From Defluviimonas aquaemixtae (GTDB lineage Bacteria; Pseudomonadota; Alphaproteobacteria; Rhodobacterales; Rhodobacteraceae), in assembly GCF_900302475.1 (NCBI RefSeq), contig NZ_OMOQ01000002.1, forward strand, positions 562,501 to 626,500: DNA of 64,000 nt. Reading direction: 5' to 3'. Position numbers and translations under genes: made by a program. This document shows, piece after piece, positions 30,267 through 40,439 of this stretch. The notes under the pieces are model-generated. The model was given only the letters and a program-made list of their open reading frames with translations. It was not told the DNA's origin and searched no databases. The stretch's first letter is position 1. The number at the start of each line of letters is the position of its first letter.

Positions 30267-32255
30267 ATGACCGCCACGAAAATCCTCTGGGGCCAGATCC
30301 TCGCCGTCTTCCTGATCGTGCTCACGACGACCTGGGGCGCAACGCAATGGGTGGCCTGGCGGCTGGGGTTTCAGGCGCAGCTGGGCAGCCCGTGGTTCGA
30401 GGCCTTCGGCATGCCGATCTACCCGCCGCCCGCCTTCTTCTGGTGGTGGTACTTCTACGACGCCTATGCGCGCACGGTGTTCTGGGAGGGCGGGGCGATC
30501 GCGGCCTCGGGCGGCTTCATCTCCATCGCCGTGGCCATCGCCATGTCCGTGATCCGGGCGCGCGAGGCCGCAGACGTCGATACCTATGGCTCGGCCCGCT
30601 GGGCGAACAGGGCCGAGGTCGAGGCCGCCGGGTTGCTGGGATCCGATGGTGTCGTGCTGGGCAAGCTGGATCAGGACTACCTGCGGCATGACGGGCCAGA
30701 GCACGTGCTCTGCTTTGCGCCGACCCGTTCGGGCAAGGGTGTGGGTCTCGTGGTCCCGTCGCTGCTGACCTGGCCGGGCTCCGCCATTGTCCATGACATC
30801 AAGGGCGAGAACTGGGACCTGACGGCTGGGTTCCGCGCGCGCCATGGCCGGGTGCTGCGTTTCGATCCGACAAGCATGACCTCGGCCGCATACAACCCGT
30901 TGCTCGAAGTGCGCAGGGGCGAGTGGGAGGTGCGCGATGTTCAGAACGTGGCAGACGTGCTGGTCGATCCCGAAGGCTCGCTGGAGAAGCGGAATCATTG
31001 GGAAAAGACTTCGCACTCGCTGCTGGTCGGCGCAATCCTGCATGTCCTCTATGCCGAGCGTGACAAGACACTGGCCGGCGTTGCCGCTTTCCTTTCCGAC
31101 CCGCACCGTCCGATCGAGCAGACCCTCGAAGCGATGATGGCGGCGCGTCATCTGGGAGAGGCCGACCCGCATCCGGTCATTGCCTCGACCGCGCGGGAGC
31201 TTCTGAACAAGTCCGACAACGAACGCTCGGGCGTTCTGTCGACGGCGATGTCCTTCCTTGGCCTCTACCGCGATCCCGTCGTCGCCCATGTGACCCGGCG
31301 CTGCGACTGGCGGATCGACGATCTCATCGCCGCGGACCAGCCGACGACCCTCTACCTCGTCGTGCCGCCCTCGGACATCTCGCGCACCAAGCCGTTGATC
31401 CGGCTTGTGCTGAACCAGATCGGCCGCCGATTGACGGAGGACCTGAAGGACACGCGCCGCCGCCATCGCGTGCTCATGATGCTGGACGAATTCCCGGCGC
31501 TCGGACGGCTCGATTTCTTCGAAAGCGCACTGGCCTTCATGGCGGGCTACGGGATTAAGAGCTTCCTGATCGCCCAGTCGCTCAATCAGATCGAGAAGGC
31601 CTATGGCCAGAACAATGCCATTCTCGACAACTGCCATGTCCGGGTGAGCTTTGCCACCAATGACGAACGCACCGCCAAGCGCGTGTCGGATGCCCTCGGT
31701 ACGGCGACCGAGATGAAGGCGATGAGGAACTACGCCGGGCACCGGCTGGCGCCCTGGCTGGGTCACCTCATGGTTTCGCGCTCTGAAACTGCGCGCCAAC
31801 TCCTGACGCCCGGCGAGATCATGCAGCTGCCGCCCGACGACGAGATCGTCATGGTCGCAGGCTCCCCGCCGATCCGGGCGAAGAAGGCGCGGTATTTTGA
31901 GGACAGGCGGTTCGTCGATCGCGTAGTGCCGCCACCAGATCCGAAGCAAGCCACGCCGATGCTGCAGGATGATCCATGGTCATCTCTTCCGACCATCGCA
32001 GCCGCTACACATTCGCGCGCGTCGGCGCCGTCGACCCTTGCGGATGAGGCGAACGCAGGCCTGCGTCGGGAACCAGACTTGCCCGAGCATGTGGCCGCAG
32101 CCACAGAAAAGACCGCCGAACCGGCACGTGAATTCGAGATGATGCTCGATGATGAACCTGAGGATGCTGCACAGCAACGGCAGGCCCTTCAGAAGCAGAT
32201 GAGGCAGGTGGCCCGGCAGGCTTCGCTCGACCGCAATGACGGCATCGATCTCTGA
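30267..32255 (+). CDS. traG: VirD4/TraG-type coupling protein
   Basis: A 662-residue ATPase that brings the relaxase-DNA complex to the Trb channel. Two to three N-terminal membrane helices occupy residues 1-100. Walker A APTRSGKGVGLVVPSLL is at about 150-166 and Walker B VLMMLDEFPALG at about 401-412. GILSTAMSF-like and QSLNQIEKAYGQNNAI motifs are also family-typical. The start at 30267 follows AAGGACC. A CopG-like gene follows 10 bases after its stop. Confidence 0.93.
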   Translation: MTATKILWGQILAVFLIVLTTTWGATQWVAWRLGFQAQLGSPWFEAFGMPIYPPPAFFWWWYFYDAYARTVFWEGGAIAASGGFISIAVAIAMSVIRAREAADVDTYGSARWANRAEVEAAGLLGSDGVVLGKLDQDYLRHDGPEHVLCFAPTRSGKGVGLVVPSLLTWPGSAIVHDIKGENWDLTAGFRARHGRVLRFDPTSMTSAAYNPLLEVRRGEWEVRDVQNVADVLVDPEGSLEKRNHWEKTSHSLLVGAILHVLYAERDKTLAGVAAFLSDPHRPIEQTLEAMMAARHLGEADPHPVIASTARELLNKSDNERSGVLSTAMSFLGLYRDPVVAHVTRRCDWRIDDLIAADQPTTLYLVVPPSDISRTKPLIRLVLNQIGRRLTEDLKDTRRRHRVLMMLDEFPALGRLDFFESALAFMAGYGIKSFLIAQSLNQIEKAYGQNNAILDNCHVRVSFATNDERTAKRVSDALGTATEMKAMRNYAGHRLAPWLGHLMVSRSETARQLLTPGEIMQLPPDDEIVMVAGSPPIRAKKARYFEDRRFVDRVVPPPDPKQATPMLQDDPWSSLPTIAAATHSRASAPSTLADEANAGLRREPDLPEHVAAATEKTAEPAREFEMMLDDEPEDAAQQRQALQKQMRQVARQASLDRNDGIDL

Positions 32256-32265
32256 GGGCAAATCC

Positions 32266-32700
32266 ATGCGCGACCGTCTCAACCTGTCCCTGCCAGCTGA
32301 GTTGATCGGGCGGATCAACGACATCGCCGACCGGAAACGCGTGACCCGCTCGGCAGTCGTCGAGGCCGCGGTCGAGTCTTTCCTCTCTCCAGATCATGCC
32401 GACATGCAGGAGGCCGCGCTGATGCGCCGCCTCGACCGCCTCTCTCGCCAGGTTGCCCGCCTCGAACGCGACCAGCGCATCACAACGGAGACCCTCGCGC
32501 TATTCGTACGCTTCTGGCTCACCATCACAACACCGATTGCGCCGGAGCAACAGGCGGCAGCGCAGGCCAAAGGCCGCGAACGGTTTGATGGATTCATCGA
32601 GACGCTGGGCAAGCGGGTACAGAAGGGGCGGTGGTTTGCAGACGAGGTGGTGGGTGACACTGGACCCGAAACTTCACAGGACTTCAGCAAGGACCAGTGA
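32266..32700 (+). CDS. CopG-family ribbon-helix-helix protein
   Basis: A 144-residue protein. The N-terminal 45 residues are a ribbon-helix-helix DNA-binding fold, DRLNLSLPAELIGRINDIAD and RVTRSAVVEAAVESFL. A coiled segment RRLDRLSRQVARLERDQR and one hydrophobic helix (LFVRFWLTITTP) follow. It corresponds to the small gene regularly found after traG in these elements and may regulate transfer or assist the relaxosome. Next comes the hsd insertion. Confidence 0.82.
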   Translation: MRDRLNLSLPAELIGRINDIADRKRVTRSAVVEAAVESFLSPDHADMQEAALMRRLDRLSRQVARLERDQRITTETLALFVRFWLTITTPIAPEQQAAAQAKGRERFDGFIETLGKRVQKGRWFADEVVGDTGPETSQDFSKDQ

Positions 32701-32905
32701 GATGGCCTGCGCAACGGGATCACTGTTCCTACGGCGATCACTGCGCGGGAGATGATCCAAACGTGCGATCCCCGGCAAACCGAGCGCGCATCTTCCTGAA
32801 GTCATCCAAGCGGGCTGGCAGCACGACGCGCTCTTGACTAGTGTAAGTCCAACTCGGGCACCCGAACCGTCCCCGATTCAGCGGTACAAAAAAGAAGCGG
32901 ACAAA

Positions 32906-35398
32906 ATGGCAGTAAAGAAATCCGACCTTTATTCATCCCTTTGGGCCTCGTGTGACGAGCTGCGTGGAGGAATGGATGCCAGTCAATACAAAGACTACGT
33001 CCTATTCATGCTGTTCATTAAATACGTGTCCGACAAATATGGGGACAGCGATGACCTCGAGCCGCCAATCATCATTCCGAAAGGCGCGAGCTTCAAAGAT
33101 TTGGCCGCCCTTACAGGAAATCCGAATATTGGCGATCTAATCAATACGCAGGTCATTCAGCCGCTTGTTGATACCAATGAGATGCTGGCGCGAACGGATT
33201 TCCCCGACTTCAACGATCCGAATAAACTTGGCGAAGGCAATGACCGCGTTGACCGGTTAGGTCGTCTGATTGCCATCTTCTCAAGCCCGGATCTGAATTT
33301 CGCGAAGAACCGCGCGGACCATGATGATATTCTGGGCGACGCCTATGAATATCTGATGCGCCATTTCGCGACCGAAAGCGGCAAGAGCAAGGGACAGTTC
33401 TACACCCCGTCGGAGGTCAGCCGGATCATCGCCAAGGTGATCGGTATCTCACCCAAGAATACCGTTGCCGGAACCACCGCCTACGACCCGACATGCGGAT
33501 CGGGCTCGCTGCTGCTCAAAGTCGCGGCCGAGGCCGGGAAACGGATCACCCTCGAAGGCCAGGAGAAGGACGTGACCACCGCCGGTCTCGCCCGCATGAA
33601 CATGATCCTGCACGACTTCCCGACGGCAAAGATCGTCGCGGGCAACACTCTGACAACCCCCAAATTCCTCGAGGGGGAGCGCCTTCGCACCTATGACTAC
33701 GTCGTCGCCAATCCGCCGTTCTCGGACAAGGCGTGGAGCACCGGCTTCAGCTATGACGACAAGGGCGCGATTTCGGACAAGCACAACCGGTTCGAATGGG
33801 GCGCGCCGCCCAAGAAGCAGGGCGATTATGCCTATCTGCTGCACATCATCCGCACCATGAAAAGCGCGGGCAAGGCCGCCTGCATCCTTCCCCATGGCGT
33901 CCTGTTCCGCGGCAATGCTGAGGCCGATCTGCGGGAGGCATTGATCAGGTCGGGCTATCTCAAGGGGATCATCGGCCTGCCGCCGAACCTCTTTTACGGC
34001 ACCGGCATTCCGGCCTGTATCGTCGTCCTCGACAAGGAGAACGCCACGGCCAGGCGCGGCATCTTCATGATCGACGCGTCCAAAGGTTTCCGCAAGGATG
34101 GTGCCAAGAACCGTCTGCGCGAGCAGGACATCCACCGCATCGTCGACACCTTCCGCAAGGGCGCCGATGTGCCGGGCTATGCCCGCATGGTGCCGTTCGA
34201 CGAAATCGCCGACCCGCGCAACGCCTTCAACCTGAACCTGGCCCGCTACATCGACACCTCGGAAGCTGAGGACATCCACGACATCGAAGCGCACCTGCAG
34301 GGCGGTATCCCGAAACGGGACATCGACGCGCTGGACAGCTGGTGGAAGGTCATGCCGTCGCTGCGGGGCGAGCTCTTTGAAGACCTCCGACCGGGCTACC
34401 TGTCGCTGACGCGCCCGATCGCCGAGGTGAAATCGGCTATCGAGGAACATGCGGAATTTCGCACCTTCACCGCCTCTGCCGCCGCGACTTTCACGGAGTG
34501 GCGGGGCCGGGCGGATGCGGCCTGCCGCGCCTTCGCGCCGGGGGACCAGCCGAAGGAACTGATCGAGGCGATCTCGGAGGACCTGCTGGCCGCCTTCCAA
34601 TCCGTCCCGCTCGTCGATCCCTACGATGTGTACCAGCACCTGATGGACTACTGGGCCGAGGCGCTGCAGGACGATTCCTATGTCATCGCAGCGACCGGTT
34701 GGGTGGCAGGCTCGCAGCCGCGCGAGATCGTCAAGCGCAAGGGCAAGAGCGGCAAGCTGGAATGGCCGGAGCCGGGCGACTACATGCTCGGCCGTCGTCG
34801 GTTCACCTCGGACCTGATCCCGTCACGCCTGATCGTCGCGCGGTACTTCGCGGCCGAGCAGGCCGAGATCGATGCCTTCGACGTGCGGATCGCGGAACTG
34901 GAGCAGGACCTCGCCGAAAAGCTCGAAGAGGGCGCGGGCGAGGACGGGCTGCTGGTCGAGGTGATCGAGGGCGAAGGCGACAAGCAGAAGATCACCGCGA
35001 AGGCGCTGAAGGCCCGGCTGAAGGAAATCGGCCGCGATCCCGACATGGCAGACGAGCGGCAGGCGCTCGAAGCCTACCAGAAGGGGATGACCACGCTCGA
35101 CGCCACGAAGAAGAAGCGCAAGGCGGCGGACGATGCCCTGTGGAAGAAGGCGCACGACCGCTATGGCACGCTGACCGAGGACGAGGCCAAGACGCTGGTG
35201 GTCGCGGACAAGTGGCTCGACACCATCGAGGCCCGCGTGACCGATGAGGTCGCGCATGTGGCGCAAGCTCTCTCCACCCGGGTCAAGGGCCTGGCCGAGC
35301 GCTATGCCGTGCCGCTGCCCAAGCTGGAGGAAGAGGTCGATGTGCTTGCCGCCCGTGTCGCAACCCATCTGAAGGCGATGGGGGCCGCATGGACCTGA
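32906..35398 (+). CDS. hsdM: Type I restriction-modification methyltransferase HsdM
   Basis: An 830-residue adenine-N6 methyltransferase. The HsdM N domain starts DLYSSLWASCDELRGGMDAS. The SAM-binding motif DPTCGSGSLLLKVA is at about residue 194 and the catalytic NPPF at about 269. The last 250 residues are charged and helical, an extension found in the long HsdM class. I chose ATG 32906 because family members begin MAVKKSDLY; an earlier frame start at 32834 adds unrelated residues. It overlaps hsdS by 10 bases. Confidence 0.94.
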   Translation: MAVKKSDLYSSLWASCDELRGGMDASQYKDYVLFMLFIKYVSDKYGDSDDLEPPIIIPKGASFKDLAALTGNPNIGDLINTQVIQPLVDTNEMLARTDFPDFNDPNKLGEGNDRVDRLGRLIAIFSSPDLNFAKNRADHDDILGDAYEYLMRHFATESGKSKGQFYTPSEVSRIIAKVIGISPKNTVAGTTAYDPTCGSGSLLLKVAAEAGKRITLEGQEKDVTTAGLARMNMILHDFPTAKIVAGNTLTTPKFLEGERLRTYDYVVANPPFSDKAWSTGFSYDDKGAISDKHNRFEWGAPPKKQGDYAYLLHIIRTMKSAGKAACILPHGVLFRGNAEADLREALIRSGYLKGIIGLPPNLFYGTGIPACIVVLDKENATARRGIFMIDASKGFRKDGAKNRLREQDIHRIVDTFRKGADVPGYARMVPFDEIADPRNAFNLNLARYIDTSEAEDIHDIEAHLQGGIPKRDIDALDSWWKVMPSLRGELFEDLRPGYLSLTRPIAEVKSAIEEHAEFRTFTASAAATFTEWRGRADAACRAFAPGDQPKELIEAISEDLLAAFQSVPLVDPYDVYQHLMDYWAEALQDDSYVIAATGWVAGSQPREIVKRKGKSGKLEWPEPGDYMLGRRRFTSDLIPSRLIVARYFAAEQAEIDAFDVRIAELEQDLAEKLEEGAGEDGLLVEVIEGEGDKQKITAKALKARLKEIGRDPDMADERQALEAYQKGMTTLDATKKKRKAADDALWKKAHDRYGTLTEDEAKTLVVADKWLDTIEARVTDEVAHVAQALSTRVKGLAERYAVPLPKLEEEVDVLAARVATHLKAMGAAWT

Positions 35399-36639
35399 GG
35401 CCCGGTTACAAACAGACCGAGATTGGGTCGATTCCGGAGGACTGGGATGTGGCACCCTTGGGCGCCATCTGCGCAATGAAGAGTGGAGAAGGAATCACGA
35501 GCGCTTCAATCCGCGACTTCGGGCCCTTTCCAGTTTTTGGTGGAAACGGGCTGCGCGGATTCACGACCCGCTTTACACACGACGGTGACTTCGCGCTTGT
35601 CGGTCGTCAAGGTGCGCTATGCGGTAATGTCTACGGTGTTTCAGGTAGGTTTTTCGCTTCCGAACACGCTGTAGTCGTTACTCCGCAAAATGGCACTTCC
35701 ATTGCTTGGCTGACGCGTGTTCTGAAGCGCATGGAGCTGAATCAATACTCTGAGTCCTCTGCGCAGCCCGGCCTTTCTGTTCAAAAGATACTTCGTTTGC
35801 AGGTGGCTTTCCCACCCATTTCCGAGCAGAAAGCTATCGCAGAGGCGCTGTCGAACATAGATGCAGCGATCAATCAGAGTTCAGAATTGATTTCTAAAAA
35901 GCGCGATCTCCGCACTGCTGCAATGCAACAGCTTCTTTCTGGAAGGACGCGATTGGCAGCTTACTCTAAAGCGAGTATCGGATACAAACAAACGGAGATT
36001 GGAAATATTCCGACAGATTGGGACCTAGTAAATCTTGGGTCGATTGGCGAAAGCCTAATCGGCTTGACCTATGCGCCCACAGATGTCCGCAGCAATGGCA
36101 CCCTAGTTCTGCGATCTTCGAATATTCAGAATGATACCCTCGCGTTCGCCAACAACGTTTTTGTTGAAAAGTTGATCCCGCAGAAAATAATGGTTCGTCC
36201 CGGCGACGTCCTAATTTGTGTAAGAAATGGAAGCGTTGACCTGATTGGAAAGTCTGCGCTCTTGGACGAGCGCACGGTCGGAATGACATTTGGGGCCTTC
36301 ATGGCTGTATATCGAAGCGAGATCGGGCGCCTAATAAACTACCACTTTCAATCTAGCTCCATGAAAAAACAGATCAAAGAACACCTAGGGGCAACGATAA
36401 ATCAGATCACAAATAAGAGCTTGAATTCCTTCCGGATTCCGCTCTCCCGCAATAAGCAGGAGCAGCATGATATTGCAGACGTTCTGTCTGACATGGATGC
36501 TGAGATCACTGCACTGGAGGCCCGTCTCGAAAAAACCCGGGCGCTCAAGCAGGGGATGATGCAGACCTTGCTGACCGGCCGCGTGCGCCTGCCGGTGCAA
36601 GCCGAGGCGTTGGACCCGTTGGAGGTGTCGCATGCCTGA
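35389..36639 (+). CDS. hsdS: Type I restriction specificity subunit HsdS
   Basis: A 416-residue specificity subunit with two target-recognition domains. Each begins with the same signature, GYKQTEIGSIPEDWDV near residue 4 and GYKQTEIGNIPTDWDL near 198. Each ends with a helical spacer, LSNIDAAINQSSELISKKRD and LSDMDAEITALEARLEKTRA, followed by QLLSGRTRL or TLLTGRVRL. The recognition domains are AT-richer than hsdM and hsdR, as expected for exchangeable modules. It sets the target sequence of the complex. Confidence 0.94.
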   Translation: MDLRPGYKQTEIGSIPEDWDVAPLGAICAMKSGEGITSASIRDFGPFPVFGGNGLRGFTTRFTHDGDFALVGRQGALCGNVYGVSGRFFASEHAVVVTPQNGTSIAWLTRVLKRMELNQYSESSAQPGLSVQKILRLQVAFPPISEQKAIAEALSNIDAAINQSSELISKKRDLRTAAMQQLLSGRTRLAAYSKASIGYKQTEIGNIPTDWDLVNLGSIGESLIGLTYAPTDVRSNGTLVLRSSNIQNDTLAFANNVFVEKLIPQKIMVRPGDVLICVRNGSVDLIGKSALLDERTVGMTFGAFMAVYRSEIGRLINYHFQSSSMKKQIKEHLGATINQITNKSLNSFRIPLSRNKQEQHDIADVLSDMDAEITALEARLEKTRALKQGMMQTLLTGRVRLPVQAEALDPLEVSHA

Positions 36640-39600
36640 ACGTCCCCGCAGCGAGCGCGTCACGCAGGATCGCCTCGCGGCCCATATCACCACGCCGGAG
36701 GACAAGGGCGGCCTCGGCTACCGGAACCTCGGCGACTGGTCGGGCCGCCCGAACAACCGGTGCGTCGAGCCCGATCTGCTGCGCGCCAACCTTTCCGCCC
36801 GTGGCTATTCCGACGACGAGATCAACGCTGCCCTGACGCGCCTGATGCAGGCGATCGAGGTGACCGGCACCACGCTCTATCAGGCAAACCTCCGCACCTA
36901 CACGCTGCTGCGCTACGGCGTTGACGTGCAGATCTCGGTCGCCGCCCCGCACAAGACGGTGCACCTGATCGACTGGGACGACCCCGCCGCCAACGACTTC
37001 GCCCATGCCGAGGAGGTGACCCTGAAGGGCGGCCACGAACGGCGCCCCGATCTGGTCGTCTACCTCAACGGCCTTGCCGTCGCGGTGATCGAGCTGAAAC
37101 GCTCCTCGGTCGAGATCGGCGACGGCATCCGGCAGCTGATTTCCAATCAGGACGAGATCTTTAACGCGCCGTTCTTCGCCACTGCGCAGCTTCTGCTGGC
37201 GGGCAGCGATGCGCAGGGCCTGCGCTATGGCACGGTCGGAACGCCCGAAACGCTGTTCGTCGACTGGCGGGATGAAGACCCGCCCGTCGGAGACCTGGCC
37301 GCCGGTGCACATCTCGACCGTCCGGTCGGGCAGATGCTGCGCAAGGACCGGCTGCTTGACCTGATCCGGAACTTCGTGATCTTCGACGCAGGCATCAAGA
37401 AGGTTCCCCGGCAACACCAGTTCGTCGGCGTGAAGCTTGCGCAGGAGCGGCTGGCCAAGCGCGAGGGCGGTGTCATCTGGCACACCCAAGGGTCCGGCAA
37501 GAGCATCCTGATGGTGCTGCTGGCCAAGTGGATCCTCGAACGCGAGCCGGATGCCCGCGTGCTGGTCATCACGGACCGCGACGAGCTCGACAAACAGATC
37601 GAGGGCGTGATGCGGAATGCGGGCGTGGTCGCTGCCGATGCGCCATCGCCCCGGGTGACGCGCCGCGACGAGTTCGTGAGCTGGCTGGGCGCGCCGTCGC
37701 CTCGCCTGATCTGCGCGCTGATCCACAAGTTCGACACGACCGATCTGTCCGGGCCGCCCCCGAACGTCACCGGCCGGTTCTACGTGTTCGTGGACGAGTG
37801 CCACCGCACCCAGGGCGGCGACATGAACAAGCAGATGAAGCGCTGGCTCGAGGGTGCCATCTTCGTCGGCTTCACCGGAACTCCGTTGCTGCGGAAGGAC
37901 CGGCAGACCACGCGTGAAGTCTTCGGCACCTACATTCACACCTACAAGTTCCAGGAGGCGGTCCGGGACAAGGTCGTGCTCGACCTGAAATACGAGGCGC
38001 GCGACGTGCCGCAGCGCATGACGAGCCCGGCCGCAATTGACGCATGGTTCGAAAAGAAGACGAAGAACCTCAACAATTTCCAGAAGGCTGTTCTGCGGAA
38101 GCGGTGGGCCAACATGGAGGAGCTGCTCAGCGCGACCGAACGGAAACGCCGGATCGTCGCCGAGATCGTGCAGGACTTCGATCTGAAGCCGCGGCTGAGC
38201 GACGACAGAGGGACCGCGATCCTTGTCGCGGCCTCGATCCGCGACGCCTGCGAGTTCTACCGCGAGTTCCAGAGCACCAGACTCGGGCCGCATGTGGGTA
38301 TCGTCACGTCCTTCGAGCCGAACCACAATGCGATCTCGCGGGAGCCCGCCAACAGCGACGAACGCTACAAGTACGACACCTACACGAATTTCGTGCTGAA
38401 AGCCGGCCAAAGCACGACAGCCTATGAGACCGAGGTCAAGCGGCGCTTCATCGAAGAGCCGGCGAACATGAAGCTGCTGATCGTGGTGTCCAAGCTGCTC
38501 ACCGGCTTCGATGCACCGAGCTGCAGCTACATCTATCTCGACGACAAGCTGCGGGACCACACGCTGTTCCAGGCGATCTGCCGGACCAACCGGATCGACG
38601 GCGATGACAAGGATTACGGTCACATCGTCGACTTCAAGGAGCTGTTCGGCGACGTCCAGCACGCGATCGCGGTCTACAGCTCGGATGAACTCGATCTGGA
38701 TGCGGGCAGCGGCGGCGACAACAACGTCGAGATCAAGAACTGGATCGAAGAGGGGAAGGCGCGCCTCGACGCGGCACGCGAAGCGCTTCACTATCTCTGC
38801 GCCCCGGTGCCCCCGCCGAGAGAAGTGGAGCAGTTCTTGCGGTACTTCTGCGGTGATGCCGCTGATCCGAACGCCTTGACCGAGACCGAGGCGCTGAGGA
38901 TCTCGTTTTACAAATCCGTGGCGTCGTTCGTTCGGGCCTACGCCGCCATCGCCCAGAACTTGGACGACGCAGGGTATTCCCCCTCCGAACAGAGCGACAT
39001 CCAGCGCGATGTCGATTTCTACAGTGATCTCAGGGCCGCCATCAAAAAGCATTCGGGCGAAGAGCTCGACATCAAGCCCTATGAAGCCGACATGCGGCAC
39101 CTGCTGAACACCTACATTCAGGCTGATCCTGCCCAAGCGCTGGGTGCGTTGTCCAACGTGTCGCTTACCCAGGCCATCATCGAAACCGGAATCCATGATG
39201 CGATCGCCAAGCAGCTGAACGAAAAGGGGAAGCTGTCGAAGAACGCGGTGGCCGAAGGCATCATCAACAATATCCGGAAGACCATCATTCGTGATCAGCT
39301 GACAGATCCTCGCTTCTATGACGAGATGTCCAAGCTCCTTGAGGATCTGATCCAGCAAAGCCGCGACAGTGCGAAGGCCTATGAGGACTTCCTGAAGAAG
39401 GCCGAGGAACTGGTCCGCAAGATGGCGGCACGGGATGCGGGTCCTGACCTGCCTGCAAGCCTTTCGGGCAATCGCGAAGCCGTCGTGATCTACAACAACC
39501 TTCCAGACCTACCTGCTACAGATTTCGTTGTCCCCGCGGACGACGACCAAAGAGCGGATCTGGCGCTTGAAATCGACCGCACCGTACGAGAACACGCCCC

Positions 39601-39727
39601 TGCGGGTTGGAAAGGTGATCCAGTCCGCGAACGGGAGGTTAAGAACGTTCTTTTCCCGATCTTCAATCGAGATCGCGACGCGACGCTCGCTATGTTCGAA
39701 ATCATCAAGAACCAATCGGGGTATTGA
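36632..39727 (+). CDS. hsdR: Type I restriction endonuclease HsdR
   Basis: A 1031-residue motor-nuclease subunit. The nuclease domain has RRPDLVVYLNGLAVAVIELK at about residues 138-157, the PD-ExK motif. The helicase core has Walker A HTQGSGKSI near 286 and the DEAD-like box VFVDECHRT near 387, then VGFTGTPLL and later LLTGFDAPSCSYIYLD. The C-terminal part should contact HsdM. It overlaps hsdS by 8 bases and the following peptidase start by one base. All catalytic motifs look intact. Confidence 0.95.
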   Translation: MPERPRSERVTQDRLAAHITTPEDKGGLGYRNLGDWSGRPNNRCVEPDLLRANLSARGYSDDEINAALTRLMQAIEVTGTTLYQANLRTYTLLRYGVDVQISVAAPHKTVHLIDWDDPAANDFAHAEEVTLKGGHERRPDLVVYLNGLAVAVIELKRSSVEIGDGIRQLISNQDEIFNAPFFATAQLLLAGSDAQGLRYGTVGTPETLFVDWRDEDPPVGDLAAGAHLDRPVGQMLRKDRLLDLIRNFVIFDAGIKKVPRQHQFVGVKLAQERLAKREGGVIWHTQGSGKSILMVLLAKWILEREPDARVLVITDRDELDKQIEGVMRNAGVVAADAPSPRVTRRDEFVSWLGAPSPRLICALIHKFDTTDLSGPPPNVTGRFYVFVDECHRTQGGDMNKQMKRWLEGAIFVGFTGTPLLRKDRQTTREVFGTYIHTYKFQEAVRDKVVLDLKYEARDVPQRMTSPAAIDAWFEKKTKNLNNFQKAVLRKRWANMEELLSATERKRRIVAEIVQDFDLKPRLSDDRGTAILVAASIRDACEFYREFQSTRLGPHVGIVTSFEPNHNAISREPANSDERYKYDTYTNFVLKAGQSTTAYETEVKRRFIEEPANMKLLIVVSKLLTGFDAPSCSYIYLDDKLRDHTLFQAICRTNRIDGDDKDYGHIVDFKELFGDVQHAIAVYSSDELDLDAGSGGDNNVEIKNWIEEGKARLDAAREALHYLCAPVPPPREVEQFLRYFCGDAADPNALTETEALRISFYKSVASFVRAYAAIAQNLDDAGYSPSEQSDIQRDVDFYSDLRAAIKKHSGEELDIKPYEADMRHLLNTYIQADPAQALGALSNVSLTQAIIETGIHDAIAKQLNEKGKLSKNAVAEGIINNIRKTIIRDQLTDPRFYDEMSKLLEDLIQQSRDSAKAYEDFLKKAEELVRKMAARDAGPDLPASLSGNREAVVIYNNLPDLPATDFVVPADDDQRADLALEIDRTVREHAPAGWKGDPVREREVKNVLFPIFNRDRDATLAMFEIIKNQSGY

Positions 39728-40431
39728 TGGGTGAAGTGATCGAAATCGGCGATCTGGCCATCGACGTGACCCGGAAGGACGTCAAGAACGTCCATCTGTC
39801 GGTCCATCCCCCCGATGGGCGAGTTACACTCGTTGCACCGACGTCCACCAGGATCGACGTCGCCCGCGCCTATGCGATCACCAAGATCGGCTGGATTCGT
39901 CAGCAGCAAGGAAAGCTCGCACAGCAGGCTCGCGAGGCACCACGACAATTTGTCGGGCGCGAAACTCACTATCTATGGGGCCGCCGACATCTTCTTCGGG
40001 TGACGGAATGTGAGGGCAAGCCTGCAGTGCGCCTGGATCATCGAACGATTCATCTTCAAGTGCGCCCTGGAAGCACTCTGGAGACCCGAGCGAAGGTGAT
40101 ACACAATTGGCACCTCAAGCTTCTTCACGCCGCGGTCCCCCCCTTGATCAAGAAGTGGGAAAGCCGGATTGGTGTCGAAGTCCAAGGCTATTTCCTGCAG
40201 CGCATGAAGACCAAATGGGGAAGCTGCAACGCGGAACAGCGGACCATTCGTCTGAATACGGAGTTGGTCAAGAAACCCCGGGATTTGCTCGAGTACGTCG
40301 TGGTTCACGAGATGATCCACATACTCGCACCGACCCATAGCCCAAGGTTCTTCGATCTCCTGTCAACGCACTATCCGAGCTGGTCCGAGGCGCGCACTGA
40401 ATTGAACGAGTTGCCTATTCCGGCACTCTGA
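39727..40431 (+). CDS. YgjP-like zinc metallopeptidase (SprT/M48 type)
   Basis: A 234-residue protein with the zinc motif VVHEMIHILAPTHSPRFFDL (HExxH plus downstream His) near residue 195 and the preceding KWGSCNAEQRTIRLNTELV, both hallmarks of the YgjP/DUF45 family. ATG at 39727 shares its A with the hsdR stop codon, so it is translationally coupled to the restriction enzyme. This gene is a frequent companion of hsdMSR; its substrate is unknown, possibly DNA-protein adducts or restriction subunits (inference). Confidence 0.88.
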   Translation: MGEVIEIGDLAIDVTRKDVKNVHLSVHPPDGRVTLVAPTSTRIDVARAYAITKIGWIRQQQGKLAQQAREAPRQFVGRETHYLWGRRHLLRVTECEGKPAVRLDHRTIHLQVRPGSTLETRAKVIHNWHLKLLHAAVPPLIKKWESRIGVEVQGYFLQRMKTKWGSCNAEQRTIRLNTELVKKPRDLLEYVVVHEMIHILAPTHSPRFFDLLSTHYPSWSEARTELNELPIPAL

Positions 40432-40439
40432 GCGGTCCG

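Noticed and set aside
36545..39358. 937-residue minus-strand frame opposite hsdR
   Set aside because: Antisense shadow; all helicase and nuclease motifs are on the plus strand.
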